10,476 bases of DNA, from assembly GCA_023423675.1 (NCBI GenBank), contig JAFAFD010000342.1, positions 1-10,476 of the forward strand, given 5' to 3'. Within the stretch, counting starts at the first letter, position 1. The number at the start of each line of letters is the position of its first letter. The stretch is from Pseudomonadota bacterium. Its GTDB lineage: Bacteria > Pseudomonadota > Gammaproteobacteria > Xanthomonadales > Xanthomonadaceae. Position numbers and translations under genes: made by a program. Below, one piece after another: positions 1 through 6,149 of the stretch. A model generated the notes under the pieces. The model saw only the letters and a program-made list of their open reading frames with translations. It made no database searches and was not told the origin of the DNA.

Positions 1-20
1 GCGCCGGGCCATGCCCGGCG
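1..20. repeat. SMAG/REP-like palindrome, cut by the window edge
   Basis: A perfect 8-bp inverted repeat, CGCCGGGC (2-9) and GCCCGGCG (13-20), encloses the 3-nt loop CAT. The single G at position 1 would be the last base of a GTAG head lying outside the window. The same stem and loop occur in reverse orientation at 4483-4505, where the head is complete. This form is typical of the GTAG-headed SMAG repeats of Stenotrophomonas, a REP-like family mobilised by RAYT transposases. It lies 5 bp past the stop codon of the dioxygenase gene. It has no T-tract, so it is not a standard intrinsic terminator, but it could stabilise the mRNA 3' end. Confidence 0.8.
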
Positions 21-25
21 ACGGT

Positions 26-547
26 TCAGCCCGCCACCGGCGCCGGCAACGGATCCACGTGCCCGCACGCACTGCAGGTGCGCAGTTCCAGGCTGGCCTG
101 GTAACGCGCGAACACCTTGGGCAGGTCGGTCTCGATGTTCTGCAGCGGGAAATACTCTTCGTGCAGCTTGTGGTTGCAGCGTTCGCAATGCCAGATCACG
201 CCATCCTTCTCGTGGGGCAGGCGCTTGCGCTCGACCACCAGGCCGATGCCGCCCGGCGGGCGCCGCGGCGAATGCGGCACCTTGGCCGGCAGCAGGAAGA
301 TCTCGCCGGCGCGGATCGGGATGTCACGCACCGCGCCGTCTTCCTGCACCTTCAGCACCATCTCGCCTTCGAGCTGGTAGAACCACTCCGGGCCTTCGTC
401 GTAGTGGTAGTCGGTGCGCGAGTTCGGCCCGCCCACCACCATCACGATGAAGTCGCCGTTGTCGATCATCTTGTTGCCCACCGGCGGCTTCAGCAGGTGG
501 CGGTGTTCTTCGATCCAGGCGTGCAGGTTGATCGGCGAGGCGAGCAT
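26..547 (-). CDS. nbaC: 3-hydroxyanthranilate 3,4-dioxygenase (kynurenine pathway)
   Basis: This 173-aa cupin enzyme opens the ring of 3-hydroxyanthranilate to give 2-amino-3-carboxymuconate semialdehyde, the precursor of quinolinate and NAD, or of further tryptophan breakdown. The predicted catalytic Fe(II) ligands are His48, Glu54 and His92. Arg44 and Arg96 sit where the family binds the substrate carboxylate. Two C-terminal pairs, C121-x2-C124 and C158-x2-C161, form the rubredoxin-like second iron site found in the bacterial homodimeric class. The length matches that class. The ATG at 547 starts in a conserved N-terminus, with a weak GGGGA about 8 nt upstream. The gene lies 19 bp after the carbonic anhydrase stop and is probably the last gene of the leftward unit. 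The eukaryotic-like kynurenine route to NAD is known in xanthomonads; the other pathway genes are not in this window. The synonym haaO is also used. Confidence 0.95.
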   Translation of the reverse strand: MLASPINLHAWIEEHRHLLKPPVGNKMIDNGDFIVMVVGGPNSRTDYHYDEGPEWFYQLEGEMVLKVQEDGAVRDIPIRAGEIFLLPAKVPHSPRRPPGGIGLVVERKRLPHEKDGVIWHCERCNHKLHEEYFPLQNIETDLPKVFARYQASLELRTCSACGHVDPLPAPVAG

Positions 548-566
548 GGTCGGTTTCCCCGGAAGG

Positions 567-1229
567 TCAGTCGCGCTTGCCTTGGCGCGGCACGTAGGAC
601 AGGGCCTTTTCGTAGGCCGGCTGCAGGTCTTCCTGCGAACCCACGTCGATGCCCATCTCGCGCACGCGGCCGTCTTTCAGGCTGTACACCCAGCCATGCA
701 CCATCAGCTTCTGGCCGCGGGCCCAGGCGTCCTGCACGATGGTCGAGCGGCACAGGTTGGCGACCTGCTCGATCACGTTCAGTTCGCACAGGCGGGCGTG
801 CTTGAGCTCATCGGTCTCGATGGCATCGATGATCGCGGTGTGCTTCTGCATCACATCTCCCACGTGGCGCAGCCAGTTGTCGGCCAGGCCGACGCGGGTG
901 TTGTGCAGGCAGGCGTGCACGCCGCCGCAGCCGTAGTGGCCGACGATCAGGATGTGCTTCACCTTCAGCTGGTCCACCGCGTACTGCACCACGCTCAGGC
1001 AGTTCAGATCGGTGTGGGCGACCACGTTCGCCACGTTGCGGTGCACGAACACTTCACCCGGCGCCATGCCGATGATCTGGTTGGCCGGCACGCGCGAATC
1101 GGAACAGCCGATCCACAGGTATTCCGGGTGCTGCTGCTTCGCCAGCTGGTGGAAGAACTCGGGGTCTTCCTTTTCGATGCGGTCGGCCCAGTCGCGGTTG
1201 TTCTGCAGCAGCTTGTGGATGTCTTTCAT
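567..1229 (-). CDS. can: Beta-class carbonic anhydrase, Can/CynT2 type
   Basis: This 220-aa cytoplasmic zinc enzyme interconverts CO2 and bicarbonate, supplying bicarbonate for carboxylases at low CO2. The expected zinc ligands are all present: Cys42 and Asp44 in GCSDSRVP, and His98 and Cys101 in GHYGCGG. Arg46 forms the usual dyad with Asp44. Trp39, Arg64 and Tyr182 match the non-catalytic bicarbonate pocket of the allosteric type II enzymes (E. coli, H. influenzae), so pH and bicarbonate control is likely. The length equals E. coli Can. The start at 1229 is chosen because MKDIHKLL aligns with the E. coli N-terminus and AGGGA lies 7 nt upstream; an in-frame upstream start at 1343 would overlap the preceding gene. 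A 71-bp gap (1230-1300) precedes the gene. I see no convincing promoter in it. Confidence 0.96.
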   Translation of the reverse strand: MKDIHKLLQNNRDWADRIEKEDPEFFHQLAKQQHPEYLWIGCSDSRVPANQIIGMAPGEVFVHRNVANVVAHTDLNCLSVVQYAVDQLKVKHILIVGHYGCGGVHACLHNTRVGLADNWLRHVGDVMQKHTAIIDAIETDELKHARLCELNVIEQVANLCRSTIVQDAWARGQKLMVHGWVYSLKDGRVREMGIDVGSQEDLQPAYEKALSYVPRQGKRD

Positions 1230-1300
1230 GTTCGGGTCCCTGGCGTCGGGTGGGCGAGGAGCGTGGCCATCCGGCCGCGTCGTCGCGGGAAACAGTGCGC

Positions 1301-1939
1301 TCAGTCGCTGGCGGCGGTCTGCGCGCGATGCCAGCGCATCCACTGCGCCAGCTCGGTGAAATGCGGGGTGTCGAGCTTTTCCAGTTCGGCGATCACCGCC
1401 TGCTGGTTGGCCTCGGGATGGTTCTGGCTCAGCTTCAGCTTCAGCTGCACCTGTTCGACCTGGAAGCGGAAGCCGATGATGCCGCGCAGCTGGCGGCGGT
1501 GGTCGTCACGCTGCGGTTCGAACTGCCAGTCCTGGCCGACGCTGACTTCGAAGCGGTCGCCGATGTCGGAGACCAGCTGGGCCAGTTCGTCGGTGTCGTC
1601 GAAGCGCTGCAGCTGGCCGCGCAGTTCGGCGGCGGCGTAGTTCCAGGTCGGCACGCGCGAGGCGGCTTCCTTGTCCGGGTACCAGCTGGCCGACACATAG
1701 CCGTGCGGGCCGTCGACCAGCACCTTGGCCGCGCCGTCGTGGCGCGACTGCGGGTTGGCGCGGGCCCAGTGGCCGCGCAGTTCAACCTGGTGGCCCTCGC
1801 GCCGGTACAGCACCGGCACCCGGGTCAGTTCGGGCAGGCCGTCGGCGCCGGTGGTCAGCACGGTGACGAACGGATCACGCGCCAGCAGGCGATCGAGCCA
1901 GAGCAGGTCGGTCTCGGCGAAGTCGCGCGGGGTGAACAT
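1301..1939 (-). CDS. PaiB-family FMN-binding split-barrel protein
   Basis: This 212-aa protein belongs to the PaiB family (FMN_bind_2 Pfam family), named for the Bacillus protein that lowers protease synthesis and sporulation. Annotations often call it an FMN-binding negative transcriptional regulator, but the fold is a pyridoxamine-phosphate-oxidase-like split barrel with no helix-turn-helix. Visible family motifs are MFTPRDF at the N-terminus, GHWARANPQ (56-64), YVSASWY (81-87), VPTWNY (96-101) and KLKLSQN (167-173). The length fits the family. GAGG, which overlaps the stop of the preceding gene, lies 7 nt before the ATG, so translation is probably coupled. The substrate or target in proteobacteria is unknown, and an oxidoreductase or flavin-storage role is as likely as regulation. 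Confidence 0.9.
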   Translation of the reverse strand: MFTPRDFAETDLLWLDRLLARDPFVTVLTTGADGLPELTRVPVLYRREGHQVELRGHWARANPQSRHDGAAKVLVDGPHGYVSASWYPDKEAASRVPTWNYAAAELRGQLQRFDDTDELAQLVSDIGDRFEVSVGQDWQFEPQRDDHRRQLRGIIGFRFQVEQVQLKLKLSQNHPEANQQAVIAELEKLDTPHFTELAQWMRWHRAQTAASD

Positions 1940-1949
1940 GGTTTGCGCC

Positions 1950-2264
1950 TCAGGCGCGCGCGCCCAGCGACTGGATCATGCGCCCGCGCAGGCCTTCATC
2001 ACTGCCGGCCTGCGGCGGCTGCACTTCGTGCAGGCTGAAGCCACGCACCAGCGCATCTTCTTCGTCCAGGCCGTCGTACTCGACGAATTCGGCGTCGAAC
2101 AGCTGCGAACGGGCGGTGTCTTCGCTGTCATAGCTCAGCGTGTTGCCGTCGCTGTCGAGCACTTCGGCGGTGCCGGCCGGGCGCACGCGCAGGCGGGCCC
2201 AGATCAGGGTATTGCCGAGGCTGGCCAGCCACCAGCTGTCACGTGCGTCGTTGTTGTCGTTCAT
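1950..2264 (-). CDS. Small acidic protein of unknown function
   Basis: I do not recognise this 104-aa product. It is soluble and acidic, with an Asp/Glu-rich stretch (DSDG..., YDSEDT, DGLDEED) across residues 37-70. There is no signal peptide, membrane segment, cysteine pair or known catalytic motif. Conserved-looking hydrophobic patches are WWLASLGNTLIWARLRV (11-27) and the LVRGFSLHEV stretch. Codon use matches its neighbours, with high GC at third positions. The ATG lies only 7 bp past the stop of the membrane-protein gene and has no clear Shine-Dalgarno sequence, which suggests translational coupling. The stop is 10 bp before paiB. The tight spacing supports a real gene; function cannot be inferred from sequence. 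Confidence 0.75.
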   Translation of the reverse strand: MNDNNDARDSWWLASLGNTLIWARLRVRPAGTAEVLDSDGNTLSYDSEDTARSQLFDAEFVEYDGLDEEDALVRGFSLHEVQPPQAGSDEGLRGRMIQSLGARA

Positions 2265-2271
2265 GTGTGTG

Positions 2272-2571
2272 TTACCAGAGCGAGACCAGCCAGAGCAGGG
2301 CGGCCATGCCCAGTCCGGCCAGCAGGGTCAGCAGCGATACCCAGGCCGGCGTCGCCAGCCCGGACAGCGAGCGGTCCGGCTGCTGGCGGTAATCGCGGCG
2401 CAGCAGCCAGGCCAGGGCGTGGGGCTTGAGGAAGGCGCCATTGCCGAAGCGCGCGGCGAGCGCCGGATGGCGGTCGCGCACGTGCACCAGGGTCAATGGC
2501 CAGAAGATCACGAAGGCACTGAACCCGGCCACTGCGACGCCGACGAAACAGAGGGCGAAGAACAGGGTCAT
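2272..2571 (-). CDS. Small two-TM inner-membrane protein, unknown function
   Basis: This 99-aa product has two predicted membrane helices, roughly residues 3-28 and 75-97. A basic central loop of about 45 residues (VRDRHPALAARFG..., LLRRDYRQQPDR) separates them. Positive charges in the loop favour a cytoplasmic loop with both termini outside. The layout, with two terminal helices around a charged loop containing a Phe-His/Arg-rich stretch, resembles the universal stress protein B topology, but I see no sequence match strong enough to use that name. A GGAGGT Shine-Dalgarno sequence (2581-2586 on the complement) sits about 9 nt before the ATG. The gene begins 33 bp after the asnS stop and ends 7 bp before the next gene, so it is probably co-transcribed with both. 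Confidence 0.75.
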   Translation of the reverse strand: MTLFFALCFVGVAVAGFSAFVIFWPLTLVHVRDRHPALAARFGNGAFLKPHALAWLLRRDYRQQPDRSLSGLATPAWVSLLTLLAGLGMAALLWLVSLW

Positions 2572-2604
2572 GGGGGCAGTACCTCCGTGGTCGTTGGGTT
2601 GGGC

Positions 2605-3999
<1,395 letters not shown>

Positions 4000-4128
4000 G
4001 ACTTGAATCCTCTGCTGATCGACTCGATCTGTGAACACGGGAGTTTACCGGTTGCAGCGTTCTGCTTGCGAGGCATTTTTCGCGACCCTGGCTCCTTATA
4101 ATGTCCCCGTACCCTTGGAGTGAGCCTC
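4000..4128. promoter_or_regulatory. Divergent promoter region between asnS and iscA
   Basis: This 129-bp interval must hold both start signals. On the plus strand there is a perfect -10 box, TATAAT, at 4097-4102. No good -35 lies at the usual distance; the best fits are CATTTT or TTTTTC around 4074-4081. Transcription of iscA should start near 4109, about 20 nt before its ATG. On the minus strand the AGAGGA Shine-Dalgarno sequence of asnS is at 4008-4013. A TAAACT near 4042-4047 on the complement is only a weak -10 candidate. I see no IscR-type operator. This is the only clearly AT-richer stretch in the left half of the window. Confidence 0.6.
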
Positions 4129-4467
4129 ATGGCCGTCAGCCTGACCCCCATCGCCTTCGAGCGCGTGCAGCGCTTTGTTGCCCAGACCCCCGGCGCCCTG
4201 GGCCTGCGCTTCGGCGTGACCAAGACCGGCTGCTCCGGCTGGGGCCACGTGACCGACCTGGCCCGTGACGAGCGCGAGGGTGACACCGTGTTCGACCAGG
4301 AGGGCGTGAAGATCTACGTCGACGCCAAGAGCCTGGCCCTGGTGGACGGCACCGTGATCGACTTCGGCAAGCACGGCCTGAGCGAGACCTTCACCTTCAG
4401 CAACCCGAACGCCACCGCTGAATGCGGCTGCGGTGAGAGCTTCACCACCGACGCCGACAAGGCCTGA
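4129..4467 (+). CDS. iscA: A-type Fe-S cluster carrier (IscA/HesB family)
   Basis: This 112-aa A-type carrier accepts Fe-S clusters from the SUF or ISC scaffold and passes them to apo-proteins in the cytoplasm. The three ligand cysteines are present: Cys35 in TGCSGWG, and Cys99 and Cys101 in ECGCGESF. The stretch LVDGTVIDF and the NPN before the C-terminal cysteines align better with IscA than with ErpA. It is shorter and more IscA-like than NfuA-type proteins and has no Nfu domain. The ATG at 4129 is chosen over a GTG at 4120 because GGAG (4117-4120) lies 8 nt before it and MAVSLTP matches the family start. It stands alone rather than in an isc or suf operon, so assignment as IscA, SufA or a general A-type carrier is by sequence only. 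Confidence 0.88.
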   Translation: MAVSLTPIAFERVQRFVAQTPGALGLRFGVTKTGCSGWGHVTDLARDEREGDTVFDQEGVKIYVDAKSLALVDGTVIDFGKHGLSETFTFSNPNATAECGCGESFTTDADKA

Positions 4468-4482
4468 GCCTGGTCCTGCGCC

Positions 4483-4505
4483 CGCCGGGCATGGCCCGGC
4501 GCTAC
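4483..4505 (-). repeat. SMAG/REP-like palindrome with complete GTAG head
   Basis: Perfect 8-bp arms at 4483-4490 (CGCCGGGC) and 4494-4501 (GCCCGGCG) flank the loop ATG. They are followed by CTAC (4502-4505), the complement of the GTAG head that defines Stenotrophomonas SMAG repeats. It is the reverse complement of the element at 1-20. It lies 15 bp past the iscA stop and about 30 bp before the rpsF promoter. There is no T-tract, so it may protect the iscA mRNA end or insulate the two units rather than end transcription by itself. Confidence 0.88.
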
Positions 4506-4534
4506 CGGGTTCAGGTTTGCCCGCCGCGGCCCGG

Positions 4535-4563
4535 TTGCCCGGCACCCCCATCTGCGCCATAAT
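4535..4563 (+). promoter_or_regulatory. Sigma70-type promoter of the rpsF operon
   Basis: TTGCCC (4535-4540; 4 of 6 to TTGACA) and CATAAT (4558-4563; 5 of 6 to TATAAT) are separated by exactly 17 bp. Transcription should begin near 4570, giving a leader of about 95 nt before rpsF. No better candidate lies between iscA and rpsF. Confidence 0.7.
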
Positions 4564-4597
4564 GCGCGGCTTCCTGTCTTCCTGGCGGGAACCCTTG

Positions 4598-4648
4598 CCC
4601 CACCGCGGTATCCACGGCGGGGGGCTGTCCGGCCGCAAGGCCACATCC
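4598..4648 (+). promoter_or_regulatory. rpsF leader RNA with S6:S18-type autoregulatory hairpin
   Basis: Two adjacent hairpins fill the leader. The second one is the important one. TGT (4626-4628) pairs with ACA (4643-4645), GGCC (4631-4634) pairs with GGCC (4639-4642), and a GCAA tetraloop caps the stem. The two bases CC (4629-4630) bulge out just before the first stem G. Below this, GG (4623-4624) can pair with CC (4647-4648) across one mismatch. A hairpin with a bulged CC followed by G is the known recognition motif by which the S6:S18 complex represses its own mRNA, copying its 16S rRNA site. The first hairpin (CCCC at 4598-4601 with GGGG at 4619-4622, two internal mismatches, TAT loop) is weaker evidence. 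The rpsF Shine-Dalgarno AAAGG (4650-4654) follows directly, so binding could block initiation. Confidence 0.72.
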
Positions 4649-4664
4649 GAAAGGTAGAAAAAAC

Positions 4665-5102
4665 ATGAGTCGTCATTACGAAATCGTGTTCATGGTCCAC
4701 CCGGACCAGAGCGAGCAGGTCCCGGCCATGATCGAGCGCTACAAGTCGCTGGTCGAGAACGGCAACGGCACCATCCACCGTCTGGAAGACTGGGGCCGCC
4801 GCCAGCTGGCGTACCCGATCCAGAACCTGGTGAAGGCGCACTACGTGCTGCTGAACATCGAAGCCGACCAGGCCGTTCTGAACGAACTGACCGAAAGCTT
4901 CCGCTTCAACGACGCCGTGCTGCGCAACCTGGTCATCAAGCGTGACGAGGCTGACACCGAGCAGTCGCTGATCATGAAGAGCAAGGACGAGAAGGGTGAC
5001 AAGCCGGAGCGCGGTGAGCGCCGTCGTCGTGACGACGAAGAAGGCGAGTCCACCACCACCGCTGACAACGAAGCCGGCGACGACGCCGCTTCTGCCGCCT
5101 AA
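4665..5102 (+). CDS. rpsF: 30S ribosomal protein S6
   Basis: S6 of the small ribosomal subunit pairs with S18 on the central domain (platform) of 16S rRNA. Residues 1-100 match bacterial S6 closely: [18 protein letters not shown] at the start, [15 protein letters not shown] (38-52) and [13 protein letters not shown] (78-90). The protein is 145 aa, about 10-14 longer than E. coli S6. From about residue 105 it ends in a charged, probably disordered tail that switches from basic (ERGERRRR) to acidic (DDEEGES... and AGDDAASAA). It does not end in the Glu-Glu to which RimK adds glutamates in E. coli. AAAGG lies 10 nt before the ATG, just after the S6:S18-type leader hairpin. rpsR follows 11 bp after the stop, without the priB gene found here in enterobacteria. 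Confidence 0.98.
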   Translation: MSRHYEIVFMVHPDQSEQVPAMIERYKSLVENGNGTIHRLEDWGRRQLAYPIQNLVKAHYVLLNIEADQAVLNELTESFRFNDAVLRNLVIKRDEADTEQSLIMKSKDEKGDKPERGERRRRDDEEGESTTTADNEAGDDAASAA

Positions 5103-5113
5103 GGAGCCTTCCC

Positions 5114-5344
5114 ATGTCCAAGTTCTTCCGTCGTCGCAAGTTCTGCAAGTTCACCGCTGAAGGTGTCAAGGAGATCGATTACAAGGATCTCAACACCCTG
5201 CGCCAGTACCTGACCGAGAACGGCAAGATCGTGCCGAGCCGCGTCACCGGTACCAAGTCGAAGTACCAGCGTCAGCTGGCGACCGCCGTCAAGCGCGCTC
5301 GCTTCCTGGCCCTGATCCCGTACACCGACAACCACGACGTCTGA
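5114..5344 (+). CDS. rpsR: 30S ribosomal protein S18
   Basis: This 76-aa basic protein binds 16S rRNA as a complex with S6. It shares nearly all of the E. coli S18 sequence pattern: [20 protein letters not shown] at residues 4-23, [18 protein letters not shown] (38-55) and the end [11 protein letters not shown]. The Shine-Dalgarno sequence AAGGAG (5101-5106) overlaps the rpsF stop codon and sits 7 nt before the ATG, so translation of S6 and S18 is coupled. With S6 it is expected to repress the operon through the leader hairpin. Confidence 0.98.
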   Translation: MSKFFRRRKFCKFTAEGVKEIDYKDLNTLRQYLTENGKIVPSRVTGTKSKYQRQLATAVKRARFLALIPYTDNHDV

Positions 5345-5352
5345 TGCCCGGC

Positions 5353-5421
5353 GGGGCGGCCCGGTGCCGCCCCCGCTGTGCCAGCTATTCGGACAGCCTT
5401 TGTTGCGGGGCTTCGCCTCGC
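5353..5421 (+). promoter_or_regulatory. rpsR-rplI intergenic hairpins, possible attenuator
   Basis: Two hairpins lie in the 105-bp gap between rpsR and rplI. The first has a perfect 8-bp GC stem, GGGGCGGC (5353-5360) with GCCGCCCC (5366-5373), around the loop CCGGT. It has no following T-tract. The second is GCGGGGC (5405-5411) with GCCTCGC (5415-5421), seven pairs including one G-U, around TTC. No good promoter is visible for rplI alone. The hairpins probably tune the ratio of L9 to S6 and S18 by partial termination, RNA processing or mRNA protection. That role is inferred from position only. Confidence 0.5.
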
Positions 5422-5449
5422 TAACGAATAACTTATCTGGAGCAATACC

Positions 5450-5902
5450 ATGCAGCTGATCCTCCTGCAGAAAGTCACCAACCTCGGCAACCTGGGCGAC
5501 CTGGTCGACGTGAAGCCGGGCTACGGCCGTAACTTCCTCGTGCCGCAGGGCAAGGCCGTTCCGGCCACCGAGAGCAACAAGGCCGAGTTCGAAGCCAAGC
5601 GCGCCGAATACGAAGCCAAGGCCCAGGCCATCCACGCCGACGCTGACGCCCGCAAGGCCAAGCTGGAAGGCGCGAGCGTGACCATCGCCGCCAACGCTTC
5701 GACCGAAGGCAAGCTGTACGGCTCGGTCGGCGCACGCGAAATCGCTGAAGCCTTCACCGCTGCCGGCTTCGAGCTGAACAAGAGCGAAGTCATCCTGGGC
5801 GAAGGCGCCTTCCGCAACATCGGTGAGTACGACGTCCTGGTGCACCTGCACGCCGACGTCGAAACCACCGTCAAGGTTGTGGTTGAAGCCGAAAAGGCCT
5901 GA
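5450..5902 (+). CDS. rplI: 50S ribosomal protein L9
   Basis: L9 binds domain V of 23S rRNA near the L1 stalk, projects from the ribosome and helps maintain reading frame. At 150 aa it is the usual length (E. coli 149). The N-terminal rRNA-binding domain (residues 1 to about 40) carries the signature [18 protein letters not shown] (13-30). A long Ala/Glu/Lys-rich connecting helix (about 41-75) leads to the C-terminal domain, which ends in [21 protein letters not shown] (5439-5442) lies 7 nt before the ATG. It is the last gene of the operon, followed by a strong intrinsic terminator 30 bp after the stop. Confidence 0.98.
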   Translation: MQLILLQKVTNLGNLGDLVDVKPGYGRNFLVPQGKAVPATESNKAEFEAKRAEYEAKAQAIHADADARKAKLEGASVTIAANASTEGKLYGSVGAREIAEAFTAAGFELNKSEVILGEGAFRNIGEYDVLVHLHADVETTVKVVVEAEKA

Positions 5903-5931
5903 TCCCAAGCCGAGAGGCCTGGTGTCACCAG

Positions 5932-5964
5932 AACGGGCGCCCGCAAGGGTGCCCGTTTTTGTTT
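5932..5964 (+). terminator. Rho-independent terminator of the rpsF-rpsR-rplI operon
   Basis: An 11-bp stem runs from 5932-5942 to 5947-5957 with one G-U pair. It is capped by a GCAA tetraloop (5943-5946) and followed by a T-rich tract (TTTTTGTTT, 5956-5964). This is the strongest terminator in the window and separates the ribosomal operon from smc. Confidence 0.92.
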
Positions 5965-5999
5965 ATGCGGGCCCCTGTCCGCGCGGCCGGGCCCGGGGA

Positions 6000-6077
6000 A
6001 TGTTCCACGCCCCCGTAGAACATGCCTCGTAGAACCGGCCCACATCGGTATACTCAGGGCGTCACACCCGTTCCACG
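6000..6077. promoter_or_regulatory. smc promoter region with four GTTCYACG motifs
   Basis: A -10 box TATACT lies at 6049-6054, with a poor -35 in the expected place (CTCGTA, 6026-6031). Four copies of the 8-mer GTTCYACG surround it: 6002-6009 plus, 6014-6021 minus, 6028-6035 minus and 6070-6077 plus. The first two form a palindrome with 10-base arms (6000-6009 and 6014-6023, one mismatch) around CCCC. The third overlaps the -35 position, and the fourth would lie just after the start of transcription near 6061. This arrangement looks like an operator for a dimeric regulator, but I cannot name the regulator. The motif resembles half of a parS site; the spacing argues against that. Confidence 0.5.
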
Positions 6078-6083
6078 GCCAGC

Positions 6084-6133
6084 GATCCCAGCAGGATCAA
6101 TGACTTGGAGGGTAAGCAGGCCGCTCGCCGGCC
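6084..6133 (+). promoter_or_regulatory. Hairpins in the smc 5' leader
   Basis: Two short perfect hairpins lie in the presumed 89-nt smc leader. GATCC (6084-6088) pairs with GGATC (6094-6098) around CAGCA. GGCCG (6119-6123) pairs with CGGCC (6129-6133) around CTCGC. The second ends 8 nt before the weak Shine-Dalgarno sequence GGAA (6141-6144). Five-base stems are common in high-GC DNA, so a regulatory role is only possible. Confidence 0.3.
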
Positions 6134-6149
6134 CCAGTCCGGAACCTCT

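Noticed and set aside
1230..1343. In-frame N-terminal extension of the carbonic anhydrase
   Set aside because: The extra 38 residues overlap the end of paiB and have no counterpart in E. coli Can; the internal ATG at 1229 has a Shine-Dalgarno sequence and the conserved MKDI start.
414..1640. 408-codon plus-strand open frame antisense to the dioxygenase, carbonic anhydrase and PaiB genes
   Set aside because: It crosses three well-supported genes and two intergenic gaps, and has no Shine-Dalgarno sequence or recognisable domain.
5400..5434. Separate promoter for rplI (TTGTTG with TAACGA or TAACTT)
   Set aside because: The -10 candidates match consensus at only 2-3 of 6 bases, and a hairpin occupies the spacer.
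6001..6022. parS-like site: TGTTCCAC and GTAGAACA resemble the two halves of the ParB site TGTTNCACGTGNAACA, next to smc
   Set aside because: The halves are 6 bp apart instead of adjacent, and the right half has a mismatch (A for G at its third base). ParB would not be expected to bind. Kept only as an alternative reading of the motif array.
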